Part shown: piece by piece, positions 56,348-64,000 of the stretch | Layout of the letters: every line of letters starts with the position of its first letter | Position numbering within the stretch: the stretch's first letter is position 1 | Source: Ga0077560 sp046330395 | GTDB taxonomy: Bacteria; Actinomycetota; Thermoleophilia; Miltoncostaeales; Miltoncostaeaceae | Direction of reading: 5' to 3' | DNA: 64,000 bases | Assembly (NCBI GenBank): GCA_046330395.1 | Contig: JAXLSS010000018.1 | Coordinates: 1 to 64,000 of the forward strand | The notes under the pieces: generated by a model | Databases searched by the model: none | What the model was told of the DNA's origin: nothing | Seen by the model: only the letters and a program-made list of their open reading frames with translations | Made by a program: the position numbers and the translations under genes

Positions 56348-57105
56348 GCCCCCGATGGTACCCCCTCCTCTGGCGGGTACTCGACCCGCACCAGGGTGAG
56401 GGGGTGCGGGGGTGCCGTGGGACCCGCCGCCGACCGGGGCGCGCCCTCCAGCAGCGCCACCAGCCGCTCCACGGGCCAGCGCCCCCGCCCCACCAGCAGC
56501 ATGGTGCCCACCAGCACCCGCACCATGTGGCGCAGGAAGGCGTCGGCCTCCACGCACAACACCAGCTCGTCCGCGCGCTCCACCCACTCGCACCGCCGCA
56601 CGGTGCGGTGGAAGAACACGTGCTGGGTGTCGGTGGGCGTGAACGCGGTGAAGTCGTGCTGCCCCACCACCGCGGCCGCGGCCCCGGCGAGAGCCCCGCG
56701 GTCGAGGCGCCCGGGGTGGTGCAGCACGCGGTCACGGCGCAGCGGGGAGGGTGGCGCGGGGAGCACCCGGTACTCGTAGGCCCGGGTGACGGCGTCGGTG
56801 CGCGCGTCGAACCCGTCGGGCACCCGACGCACCGCGCGGACGCCGATGTCGGAGGGCAGCACCCCCGCCAGGCCCCGCAGGAGCCGCCGTTCATCCACGT
56901 CGGACGTCGTGGTGAAGCTCACCACCTGGCCGGTGGCGTGCACGCCGGCGTCGGTGCGGCCGGCGGCCCGCAGGCCCACCGGGTGGCGCACCAGCACCGC
57001 CAGCGCGTCGCGCAGCACCTCCTCGCACGTGCGCTGGCCCGGCTGGGCCGCCCACCCCGCGAACCCCGCGCCGTCGTACTCCACATCGCAGCGGAACGTC
57101 ACCAC
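56344..57105 (-). CDS. truA: tRNA pseudouridine(38-40) synthase
   Basis: 253 aa from GTG 57105. The N-terminus is VTFRCDVEYDGAGFAGWAAQ. The catalytic Asp is in LRAAGRTDAGVHATGQVVSF, with the family FLRHMVRVLVGTMLLVGRG near the C-terminus. It modifies the anticodon arm of tRNAs. In many bacteria truA follows rplQ; here one plus-strand gene lies between them. Confidence 0.94.
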   Translation of the reverse strand: MVTFRCDVEYDGAGFAGWAAQPGQRTCEEVLRDALAVLVRHPVGLRAAGRTDAGVHATGQVVSFTTTSDVDERRLLRGLAGVLPSDIGVRAVRRVPDGFDARTDAVTRAYEYRVLPAPPSPLRRDRVLHHPGRLDRGALAGAAAAVVGQHDFTAFTPTDTQHVFFHRTVRRCEWVERADELVLCVEADAFLRHMVRVLVGTMLLVGRGRWPVERLVALLEGAPRSAAGPTAPPHPLTLVRVEYPPEEGVPSGA

Positions 57106-57167
57106 ATCGGCACCCTACGCACGGCCGGCGCACGAATGCGTCCGACCACGCCTGCCATGATCCCGCC

Positions 57168-57926
57168 ATGGCGCGACGGCTGATCGTGGCGGTTGTGGTG
57201 CTGGTCCTCGTGGCGGCGGGCGGGGCCGTGTGGCTGTGGCGATCCGTGCACTCGCAGTCGGCATCCCGCGTGGAGGACGTGCTGGCCGACTACCGTGCCA
57301 AGGCCAAGCCGTCCCAGCCCGCCCAGCCGGGGCTCCCCGCGCAGGGCGTCTACACGTACCGGGTGGCGGGCCACGAGGCCATCAGCTCGGCGCTCACCAT
57401 CAAACGCACGCTGCCGCCCACCGCCACCATGATGGTGCTGCAGCACACCGGCGGCTTCGACACCGACATCCGGTACAGCAAGGAACACCGCGAGCAGGCC
57501 AGCTACCGCCTGGACCCGAAGGGCGACTACCTCACCCGGGCCATCACCACGGTTGCGGCCGGCCCCATCACGGCGGTGAAGGACCGCACGTGGTCACCGG
57601 AGCTGCTGCGGTTCCCGAAGGCCCCCGCGGCGGCCGCGGCGGCCATCAGCGGCCATTACACGGCGCAGTCGTTGACGCTGGACATCACCACGCGCGCCCT
57701 GCCGGATGCCGTGGTGCGCGTGGGCGCCAAGCCGGTCACCGCCCACGTCATCGAGTTCGACCAGAAGGTCACCGGCGAATACCAGGGCACCACCGTGGAG
57801 CGCTACTGGTACGACCCCGCCTCGGGGCTGGTGGTGCGGTCCACCACCGAGCAGCACCTCACCGGGCCCACGGGCCTGGACTTCAGCGTCGACCAGCCGC
57901 TGACCTCGCTGACGCCCCAGCCCTGA
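57168..57926 (+). CDS. Membrane-anchored protein of unknown function
   Basis: 252 aa. A single N-terminal helix (LIVAVVVLVLVAAGGAVWLW) acts as uncleaved anchor or signal. The exported part is beta-rich (YTYRVAGHEAISSALTIKRT, TVERYWYDPASGLVVRSTTE), with the look of a lipoprotein-carrier or outer-face binding fold. The gene is inserted on the opposite strand between truA and rplQ. Not recognised. Confidence 0.68.
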   Translation: MARRLIVAVVVLVLVAAGGAVWLWRSVHSQSASRVEDVLADYRAKAKPSQPAQPGLPAQGVYTYRVAGHEAISSALTIKRTLPPTATMMVLQHTGGFDTDIRYSKEHREQASYRLDPKGDYLTRAITTVAAGPITAVKDRTWSPELLRFPKAPAAAAAAISGHYTAQSLTLDITTRALPDAVVRVGAKPVTAHVIEFDQKVTGEYQGTTVERYWYDPASGLVVRSTTEQHLTGPTGLDFSVDQPLTSLTPQP

Positions 57927-57986
57927 CGGGCGCGCGCTCCGCGCGGCGGGCCCACCCGGAGGGGGCCGCGCCGCGCGGTGCGAACG

Positions 57987-58358
57987 CTAGGCCGCGGCCA
58001 CCGGCTCGCGGGTGAGCTCCAGCAGCACCATCTCCGCCGCGTCGCCCTGACGGGGACCCAGCTTGAGGGTGCGGGTGTAGCCGCCGTCAACGTTGCGGAA
58101 CGCCGGGGCGATCTCGTTGAACAGGCGGTACGTGACCTCCTTGTTGCGCAGCAGGGCGATTGCCTGCCGGCGGTGGTGGAGGGTGTCGGCCTTGCCGAGC
58201 GTGATGGCCTTCTCGGCGATGCTGCGCGCCAGCCGCGCCTTGGGCAGCGTGGTCTGGATGCGGCCGTGCGTCAGCAGCGCGGTGGCCAGGTTGGCACCGA
58301 GTGAGGCGCGGTGGGCGCTCGAGCGATTGAGCTTCGGGCCGGAACGCTGGTGACGCAC
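57987..58358 (-). CDS. rplQ: 50S ribosomal protein L17
   Basis: 123 aa from GTG 58358 after AAGGAG. The L17 signature KLNRSSAHRASLGANLATAL is at the N-terminus and RNVDGGYTRTLKLGPRQGD at the C-terminus. It follows rpoA, the conserved order. Confidence 0.96.
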   Translation of the reverse strand: MRHQRSGPKLNRSSAHRASLGANLATALLTHGRIQTTLPKARLARSIAEKAITLGKADTLHHRRQAIALLRNKEVTYRLFNEIAPAFRNVDGGYTRTLKLGPRQGDAAEMVLLELTREPVAAA

Positions 58359-58393
58359 TGATGACTCCTTGTGGTGATTCGGGTCGGGGGAGG

Positions 58394-59332
58394 TTACTCC
58401 ATGCGGAGGCTCAGGCCGTGTGCGGCGAGATTCTCCTTGACCTCTTCGATGGACTTCTTGCCGAAGTTGGGGATGGCCGACAGCTCGGCCTCCGTCTTCG
58501 ACACCAGGTCGCCGATGGTCTCGACGCCCACGCGCTTGAGGCAGTTGTAGGAGCGCACGCCCAGCTCCAGCTCCTCGATCATGATGTCGTGGAGGTTGCC
58601 GCCGGGACGCTCCTCCTCCGGCTCGGGCTGACCCGGGATCTTGGCGTTCTCGGGGTCGGCGAAAATGGCCAGGCGGCCCATCAGCACCTCGGCGGCCTCG
58701 GCCACCGCACCGCGCGGGTCGAGGCTGCCGTCGGTCTGCACCTCGAGCGTGAGCTTGTCGTAGTCGGTGCGCTGACCCACACGGGCCGAGCCCACCTCGT
58801 AGCGCACGCGCTTGACCGGCGAGAAGTTGGAGTCCACCGGGATGACCCCGATGACCGTGTTGGGACCCTTGTTGCCGTCGGCCGGCACGTAGCCGCTGCC
58901 GCGGGCGATGGTGAGCACCATCTCCAGACGGGCGTTGGGCAGCAGGTTGGCGATCTCCAACTCGGGGTTGAGGATCTCCAGGTCGGCGGGGCAGCTGATG
59001 TCGCCGGCGGTGACCGGGCCGGGGCCCGTCTTGGCCAGCTCCACCTCGATCTCGGACACCGACTCCCCGTGCAGGCGGCACACCAGGTTCCGCAGGTTGA
59101 GGATGATGTCGGTGACGTCCTCGCGGACGCCGTCGATGGTGGTGAACTCGTGCTGCACACCCTCCACGCGCACCGAGGTCACCGCCGCCCCCTCGAGGGA
59201 GGACAGCAGCACCCGGCGCAGGCTGTTGCCGAAGGTGTGGCCGAAGCCGCGGTCAAGCGGCTCCACCTCGAACACCCCGAGGGTGTCGGAGATGGGGTTG
59301 TAGCTCATGCGGGGCGACTGGACGTCGATCAC
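58394..59332 (-). CDS. rpoA: RNA polymerase alpha subunit
   Basis: 312 aa from GTG 59332, chosen because MIDVQSPRMSYN aligns with usual RpoA starts and GAGG lies upstream; GTG 59371 would add 13 residues. The N-terminal dimerisation domain contains GFGHTFGNSLRRVLLSSLEG. The C-terminal domain contains ELELGVRSYNCLKRVGVETI and IPNFGKKSIEEVKENL, which contacts UP elements and activators. Confidence 0.96.
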   Translation of the reverse strand: MIDVQSPRMSYNPISDTLGVFEVEPLDRGFGHTFGNSLRRVLLSSLEGAAVTSVRVEGVQHEFTTIDGVREDVTDIILNLRNLVCRLHGESVSEIEVELAKTGPGPVTAGDISCPADLEILNPELEIANLLPNARLEMVLTIARGSGYVPADGNKGPNTVIGVIPVDSNFSPVKRVRYEVGSARVGQRTDYDKLTLEVQTDGSLDPRGAVAEAAEVLMGRLAIFADPENAKIPGQPEPEEERPGGNLHDIMIEELELGVRSYNCLKRVGVETIGDLVSKTEAELSAIPNFGKKSIEEVKENLAAHGLSLRME

Positions 59333-59446
59333 CGTAGGCACCTCATGGTCCGGCGTCGGCCGGAGATTCACTCCCGACGCGTTGAACCCCGTCGCATCGG
59401 CGCCCGGGCCGCGTCAACGCCCGGGCACCATCGCGAACGGGAACGA

Positions 59447-60067
59447 TTACTTGCTGTAGAGCTCCACGATCAGCTGCTCACGCACCGGCGTGTCGATCTC
59501 GGTGCGCTCCGGGAAGCGCAGGATCTTGCCGGTGAGGGCGTCGTGGTCGGCCTGCAGCCACGGCGCCAGCGAGGACACCATCTCCGTGTTCTGGCGGATG
59601 ACCGCCTCGGACTTGGAGTTCAGCTTGACGCTGATGATGTCGTCGGGCCGCACCTGGTAGCTGGGGATGTCCACGCGCCGGCCGTTCACCAGGAAGTGAC
59701 CGTGGCGCACCAGCTGACGGGCCTCACGGCGCGAGCTGGCGAAGGCCAGGCGGGTCACCACGTTGTCCAGGCGCATCTCGAGCAGGCGCAGCAGGTTCTC
59801 ACCGGTGATGCCCGGCTGGCGGCTGGCCTTCTCGTAGTAGCGGCGGAACTGCTTCTCCAGCACCTGGTAGAAGCGGCGCATCTTCTGCTTCTCGCGCAGC
59901 TGCAGCAGGTACTCGCTCTGGCGGATGCGGCCGCGGCCATGCTCACCCGGGGGGTAGGGCCGGGTGGTGACCGAGCACTTGGGGGTGAAGCAACGGGCGC
60001 CCTTCAGGAAGAGCTGTTCGCCCTCCCGACGGCACACCTTGCACACGGAACCGGTGTCACGAGCCAT
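59447..60067 (-). CDS. rpsD: 30S ribosomal protein S4
   Basis: 206 aa. A Zn-binding N-terminus (CKVCRREGEQLFLKGARC followed by KC) marks the C+ form of S4. The S4 RNA-binding domain has RLDNVVTRLAFASSRREARQ and GHFLVNGRRVDIPSYQV. Primary 16S rRNA binder. Confidence 0.97.
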   Translation of the reverse strand: MARDTGSVCKVCRREGEQLFLKGARCFTPKCSVTTRPYPPGEHGRGRIRQSEYLLQLREKQKMRRFYQVLEKQFRRYYEKASRQPGITGENLLRLLEMRLDNVVTRLAFASSRREARQLVRHGHFLVNGRRVDIPSYQVRPDDIISVKLNSKSEAVIRQNTEMVSSLAPWLQADHDALTGKILRFPERTEIDTPVREQLIVELYSK

Positions 60068-60081
60068 ACGTCAGTCCTCCG

Positions 60082-60480
60082 TCAGACCCGCCGCCGCTTG
60101 CGCGGGCGGCAGCCATTGTGGGGGACGGGCGACACGTCGGTCACCGAGGTGACCTCCAGCCCCGCGGCCTGCAGCGACCGGATGGCGGTCTCGCGGCCGG
60201 AACCCGGTCCCTTCACGTACACGTCCACCTTCTGGAGCCCGTGCTCCATGCCCTTCTTCGCGGCCGCGTCGGCGGTGACCTGCGCCGCGAACGGGGTGCT
60301 CTTGCGGGAACCCTTAAAGCCCGCGGACCCCGCGGTCTCCCAGGCGATCACGTTGCCCTGCTTGTCGGTGAGGGTGACGATCGTGTTGTTGAACGACGTC
60401 TTGATGTGCGCCTGACCGACGGCGATGTTCTTGCGCGCGCGGCGACGGGTGCGGCCGCGGGTGACCTTCTGGCGAGACAT
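60082..60480 (-). CDS. rpsK: 30S ribosomal protein S11
   Basis: 132 aa. TSFNNTIVTLTDKQGNVIAW and the C-terminal signature DVSPVPHNGCRPRKRRRV are diagnostic. In the conserved rpsM-rpsK-rpsD-rpoA order. Confidence 0.97.
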   Translation of the reverse strand: MSRQKVTRGRTRRRARKNIAVGQAHIKTSFNNTIVTLTDKQGNVIAWETAGSAGFKGSRKSTPFAAQVTADAAAKKGMEHGLQKVDVYVKGPGSGRETAIRSLQAAGLEVTSVTDVSPVPHNGCRPRKRRRV

Positions 60481-60487
60481 GAACCCC

Positions 60488-60862
60488 TTACTTCTTCTTG
60501 CGCTGCTTGCCGACGGTCTTCTTCGGCCCCTTGCGGGTGCGCGCGTTGGTCTTGGTGCGCTGCCCGCGTGCCGGCAGGCTGCGGCGGTGCCGCAGACCGC
60601 GGTAGCACGCGATCTCCATGAGACGCTTGATGTCGTTGGCGCGCTCGCGCCGCAGATCACCCTCGACGGTGAGGGTCTTCTCGATCAGATCGCGAAGACG
60701 CCCGACCTCTTCCTCGGTGAGGTCGCGGACGTACGTGTCGCGGTTGATCCCGGACTCGGTCAGCACCTTGTTCGCGGTGGGACGACCGATGCCGTAGATG
60801 TAGGTGAGTCCGATTTCCACGCGCTTCTCACGCGGGATGTTGACGCCGGCGATGCGAGCCAT
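60488..60862 (-). CDS. rpsM: 30S ribosomal protein S13
   Basis: 124 aa. It begins ARIAGVNIPREKRVEIGLTY and contains CYRGLRHRRSLPARGQRTKT, followed by a basic tail. Three bases after rpmJ. Confidence 0.97.
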   Translation of the reverse strand: MARIAGVNIPREKRVEIGLTYIYGIGRPTANKVLTESGINRDTYVRDLTEEEVGRLRDLIEKTLTVEGDLRRERANDIKRLMEIACYRGLRHRRSLPARGQRTKTNARTRKGPKKTVGKQRKKK

Positions 60863-60865
60863 GGG

Positions 60866-60979
60866 CTACCCCTGAACCTGCTTGTGGCGGACGTTCTGGC
60901 AGATGACCATCACCTTGCCATGACGCCGGATGACACGACATTTCTCACAGATCGGCTTGACCGACGGACGGACCTTCAC
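60866..60979 (-). CDS. rpmJ: 50S ribosomal protein L36
   Basis: 37 aa from GTG 60979. It begins MKVRPSVKPICEKCRVIRR and continues GKVMVICQNVRHKQVQG. The CxxC...C...H zinc motif identifies the C+ form of L36. Short enough to be missed by gene callers. Confidence 0.93.
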   Translation of the reverse strand: MKVRPSVKPICEKCRVIRRHGKVMVICQNVRHKQVQG

Positions 60980-61076
60980 AGCTGACTCCCGGGCGGTTCG
61001 ACGCCGAGCGGCGCCGGCGAATGGGTCGGGTTCGCGCGCACGCAGGAGCCCTGCTCGCGAGCGGCCGTGGATACTA

Positions 61077-61898
61077 TCACGTCAGCACCCGCGGGCCGCC
61101 AGCGGTGATGGCCACCGTGTGCTCCCAGTGCGCTGACATGGAGCCGTCCTTGGTGGTGATGGTCCAGCCGTCGGGCTGCAGCACCACGTCGGGGCCGCCG
61201 ATGTTGACCATCGGCTCGATGGCGATGGCCAGTCCCTCCACCAGCGGTTCGCCGGTGCCGGGGACGCCCAGGTTGGGCACCGAGGGCGGTTCGTGCATCG
61301 AGCGGCCAACGCCGTGGCCCACCAGGCTCTCGACGCATGAGAAGCCGGCCTCCTCCACCACGGTCTGCACCGCGTGGCCGATGTCGCCGATGCGGTTGCC
61401 GATGGTGGCGGCGGCGATGCCGCGCTCCAGCGCGGCGCGGGTGACCTGGATGAGCCGGGCCACCTGCGGGTTCGCCTCGCCGATGGCGTACGTGCGCGCG
61501 GCGTCCGAGACCCAGCCGTCCAGCACCACGCCGCAGTCGATGGCCAGCACATCGCCGTCGGCCAGCGCGTACGGGCCGGGGATGCCGTGCACCACCTGAT
61601 CGTTCACCGACGCGCAGATGGTGCCGGGGAACGGGATGGTGGTGGGGGAGCCGCCGTAGCCCTTGAACGCCGGGATGCCCCCGCCGTCGCGGATCACCTG
61701 CTCGGCCAGCGCGTCCAGGTGCCCGGTGGTGACGCCCACGCCCACGGCCTCGGCCATGGCGGCGTGGGCGGCCGCCAGCAGCCGACCCGACGCGGCCATC
61801 GCGTCGATCTCACCCGGGGTCTTGGGGATCCCGGAACTGATCGCGCGCGAGACGCCCAGGGCGCTACGCGCCCTTGATCGCCTGCGTGATTTGCCCAT
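61077..61898 (-). CDS. map: Methionine aminopeptidase type I
   Basis: 273 aa from ATG 61898; this start overlaps adk by 35 bases and no later start fits. The basic N-terminal extension (GKSRRRSRARSALGVSRA) is unusual. Metal ligands: Asp in DVLAIDCGVVLDGWVSDAAR, His in VGHGVGRSMHEPPSVPN, Glu in IAIEPMVNIGG and the final Glu in SAHWEHTVAIT. It removes initiator Met. infA, usual between map and rpmJ, is not in the following 97 bases. Confidence 0.95.
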   Translation of the reverse strand: MGKSRRRSRARSALGVSRAISSGIPKTPGEIDAMAASGRLLAAAHAAMAEAVGVGVTTGHLDALAEQVIRDGGGIPAFKGYGGSPTTIPFPGTICASVNDQVVHGIPGPYALADGDVLAIDCGVVLDGWVSDAARTYAIGEANPQVARLIQVTRAALERGIAAATIGNRIGDIGHAVQTVVEEAGFSCVESLVGHGVGRSMHEPPSVPNLGVPGTGEPLVEGLAIAIEPMVNIGGPDVVLQPDGWTITTKDGSMSAHWEHTVAITAGGPRVLT

Positions 61899-62517
61899 AC
61901 ACCGCGTCCTGCGGCTGGTCGCCGGCGATCTCGCGCAGCAGCCCGGCGCCGCGGTAGTGGTCGATCAGCGGCGCGGTCTGCGACTCGTACACCGAGAGGC
62001 GGTTGTCCACGGCCTCGGGCCGGTCGTCGTCACGCTGGTACAGGTCGCACTCGCCGCCGGTGGCCGGGCAGGTGTCGTCCTTGGAGTACGGGGCGAACAC
62101 CTCGTGGAACGAGCGCCCGCACGCCCGGCACAGCCAGCGGCCGCCCAGGCGGCGCACCAGCTCGTCGCGCGGCACGGTGAGCAGCAGGACGTGGTCGATG
62201 GGGGCGTTGAGCTGCCCCAGCATCTTGTCCAGCGCGTGCGCCTGGCCGATGGTGCGCGGGAACCCGTCGAGCAGGTAGTTGTCGGCCGCCTCGCCGTGCA
62301 GGCGCTCACGGATCATGCCCACCACCACGGCGTCGGGCACCAGCCCGCCGGCGTCCATGGCCCGCTTGGCCTCCAGGCCCAGCGGCGTGCCGCGCTTGAC
62401 CTCGTCGCGCAGGAGGTCGCCGGTGGACAGGTGGGTGAGCGACAGATCGGCCTTGAGCCGCTCCGCCTGGGTGCCCTTGCCGGCACCGGGGGGGCCGAGG
62501 AAAACGAGTCGAGCTAT
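61864..62517 (-). CDS. adk: Adenylate kinase, Zn-binding LID form
   Basis: 217 aa if translation starts at ATA 62517, which gives the normal IARLVFLGPPGAGKGTQAER N-terminus. No ATG, GTG or TTG exists in frame between the secY end and the P-loop. A GAAGG lies about nine bases before the ATA. The ATA shares two bases with the secY TAG. Features: P-loop GPPGAGKGT, NMP-binding STGDLLRDEV, DGFPRT, and a LID with four Cys (CRACGRSFHE and CPATGGEC) for zinc. Confidence 0.9.
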   Translation of the reverse strand: MARLVFLGPPGAGKGTQAERLKADLSLTHLSTGDLLRDEVKRGTPLGLEAKRAMDAGGLVPDAVVVGMIRERLHGEAADNYLLDGFPRTIGQAHALDKMLGQLNAPIDHVLLLTVPRDELVRRLGGRWLCRACGRSFHEVFAPYSKDDTCPATGGECDLYQRDDDRPEAVDNRLSVYESQTAPLIDHYRGAGLLREIAGDQPQDAVYGQITQAIKGA

Positions 62518-63776
62518 CGGAGGAACCCTTCGTAGTTGCGCATCATCATCTGGGCCTCCATCTGCCGGATGGTGTCGAGCGCGACACCCACCACGATGAG
62601 GATGGACGTGCCACCGAGCACACCGAAGAACACGTTGGACTCGGGCATGTACTTGAAGACGATGCTGGGGAGCGCGGCGATGATGGCCAGGTAGATGGCG
62701 CCCGGCAGCGTCAGCCGGGTGAGCACACGGTCCAGGTACACCGCGGTGGGACGGCCCGGGCGCACGCCCGGGATGAAGCCGCCGTACTTCTTGAGGTTGT
62801 CCGCCTGCTCCACCGGATTGAAGATGATCGCGGTGTAGAAGTACGTGAACAGGATGATGAGCAGCGCCTCGAAGATGATGTAGTACCAGGTGCCGGGCGC
62901 CAGGTAGTTCGACACCGAGGTGAAGAACGAGCCGCGGCCCAGGAACTCGGCCAGCGTGGGCGGCAGGATCACGATGGACGCCGCGAAGATCACGGGGATC
63001 ACCCCGGCCATGTTGACCCGCAGCGGCATGTAGGTGCTGCCGCCGGAGGTCATGCGCCGGCCCACCACGCGCTTGGCGTACTGGATGGGGATGCGGCGCT
63101 GCCCCTCGTTGATGAACACCACGCCCACCACCACGCCGACGGCGATCACCAGCACCACGATCTGGCTGAGCGGCGGCAGGTCCACCCACCCGCGCGCGCC
63201 CTGCGGGATGGACGCCACGATGCCGGCGAAGATCATCAGGGAGATGCCGTTGCCCACGCCGCGCTGGGTGATGAGCTCACCCAGCCACATCACCATGGTG
63301 GTGCCGGCGGTGAGGGACACCACGATCACGTAGAGGCGGCCGCTGGAGAACACCGGGAAGGCGCCCTGGCTCTTGAAGTACAGGACGTAGGCCACCGACT
63401 GCACGGCGGCCAGCGCCACGGTGAAGTACCGGGTGTACTGGGTGATCTTCTGCTGGCCGGATTCGCCCTCCTTCTGGAGCTCCTCCAGCTTGGGGATCAC
63501 CACCGTCATCAGCTGGATGATGATGCTGGCGGTGATGTAGGGCATGATCCCCAGCGCGAACACCGAGAACCGGCGCAGCGACCCGCCGCTGAACAGGTTG
63601 AGGAAGTCCAGCAGGCTGCTGCCGCGGTTGTTGAGCGCCTGGTCGAGCGCGGTGCGGTTGATCCCCGGGATCGGCACGAACGAGCCGATCCGGTAGACGA
63701 TCAGGATCAGGGCCGTGAACAGGAGCTTCTTGCGAAGCTCCGGCGACCCCAGCGCCGTCAGCATCGACTTCAGCAT
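62514..63776 (-). CDS. secY: Preprotein translocase subunit SecY
   Basis: 420 aa, ten membrane helices. FTALILIVYRIGSFVPIPGI (helix 1), NLFSGGSLRRFSVFALGIMP (plug and helix 2), the cytosolic loop with RRIPIQYAKRVVG that contacts the ribosome/SecA, and the C-terminal NLKKYGGFIPGVRPG loop. Forms the export channel with SecE/SecG. Between rplO and adk, as usual. Confidence 0.97.
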   Translation of the reverse strand: MLKSMLTALGSPELRKKLLFTALILIVYRIGSFVPIPGINRTALDQALNNRGSSLLDFLNLFSGGSLRRFSVFALGIMPYITASIIIQLMTVVIPKLEELQKEGESGQQKITQYTRYFTVALAAVQSVAYVLYFKSQGAFPVFSSGRLYVIVVSLTAGTTMVMWLGELITQRGVGNGISLMIFAGIVASIPQGARGWVDLPPLSQIVVLVIAVGVVVGVVFINEGQRRIPIQYAKRVVGRRMTSGGSTYMPLRVNMAGVIPVIFAASIVILPPTLAEFLGRGSFFTSVSNYLAPGTWYYIIFEALLIILFTYFYTAIIFNPVEQADNLKKYGGFIPGVRPGRPTAVYLDRVLTRLTLPGAIYLAIIAALPSIVFKYMPESNVFFGVLGGTSILIVVGVALDTIRQMEAQMMMRNYEGFLR

Positions 63777-63801
63777 GGCCTGACGCCCCGTCCCGGAGGT
63801 G

Positions 63802-64000
63802 TTATTCGGTGCCGATGACCACGGCGGTACCGCCCGCGGCTTCGATCTTCGCCTTCGCCGCCGCCGAGAAGGCGTTGGCGTGGACGGTGAGGGCGCGGTC
63901 CAGCTCGCCCTCGGCCAGGATCTTCACGGGCCAGCCGCGGTTGGCGTTGTTCTTCACCAGCCCCTTGGCCTCGAGCGCCTCGATGTCCACGACCGCGCCG
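63802..64000 (-). CDS. rplO: 50S ribosomal protein L15 (C-terminal part)
   Basis: Partial: the 5' part is beyond the right edge. The visible 65 residues include VDIEALEAKGLVKNNANRGW, VKILAEGELDRALTVHANAF and SAAAKAKIEAAGGTAVVI, the L15 C-terminus. Followed after 25 bases by secY. Confidence 0.93.
   Translation of the reverse strand, partial: GAVVDIEALEAKGLVKNNANRGWPVKILAEGELDRALTVHANAFSAAAKAKIEAAGGTAVVIGTE

Overview
The window is a very GC-rich chromosomal segment with tightly packed genes, many joined by four-base ATGA or GTGA stop/start overlaps, and heavy use of GTG starts. HspR-type control of the dnaK operon, a complete glycogen island, a secY-adk-map-rpmJ-rpsM-rpsK-rpsD-rpoA-rplQ block and a lysozyme-like wall enzyme all point to a high-GC member of Actinomycetota. 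A deep-branching class such as Thermoleophilia is my best guess, but that placement is inference from gene content only.

Layout. 1-5.8 kb (minus): heat-shock operon dnaK-hsp20-grpE-dnaJ-hspR-clpB (clpB runs off the left edge) behind a promoter overlapped by an 11-bp inverted repeat. 5.9-18.3 kb: glycogen/alpha-glucan island with glgC, glgA, glgB plus a coupled unknown gene, glgP, glgX and malQ. 18.3-20.7 kb: an MFS transporter, a DUF5996 protein and a UBP-type zinc-finger protein, all broken by many frame changes. 20.7-23.2 kb (minus): a polar amino-acid ABC importer. 23.4-25.3 kb: a secreted seven-repeat RCC1 protein. 25.3-32.4 kb (minus): one unbroken operon, ABC permease - ABC ATPase - HisB-like - SDR - HisD-like - lutA - lutB - lutC. 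32.5-40.4 kb: secreted phosphoesterase, small secreted protein, FAD monooxygenase, a second ABC solute-binding protein, a nitroreductase-like protein of unknown role and an acyl-CoA ligase. 40.5-57.9 kb: phospholipid and cell-wall genes, a glycosyltransferase-PHP fusion, DNA repair (UDG-like, ligA), RNA modification (RlmD-like, truA), nagA, a NifU-like protein, tRNA-Pro(CGG), PAP2, DacB, surE and a HAD phosphatase. 58.0-64.0 kb (minus): ribosomal protein/rpoA/secY block, cut at rplO.

Most notable. The 25.3-32.4 kb operon looks like histidine biosynthesis by name, but its HisB and HisD members both lack residues conserved in the true enzymes, hisC is absent, and they are translationally coupled to an importer, a dehydrogenase and an Fe-S lactate-oxidase-type complex. 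I read this as an undescribed catabolic operon that recruited histidine-pathway folds. The SBP, nitroreductase-like and CoA-ligase genes at 36-40 kb may be part of the same system.

Caution. Nine genes are broken by reading-frame changes. Most of these changes fall in four short patches (about 17.3-17.6, 19.1-20.7, 28.75-29.55 and 45.5-45.9 kb) and isolated ones lie at 33.31 and 44.76 kb. In each case the family signature continues in the next frame, so consensus sequence errors are more likely than gene decay.
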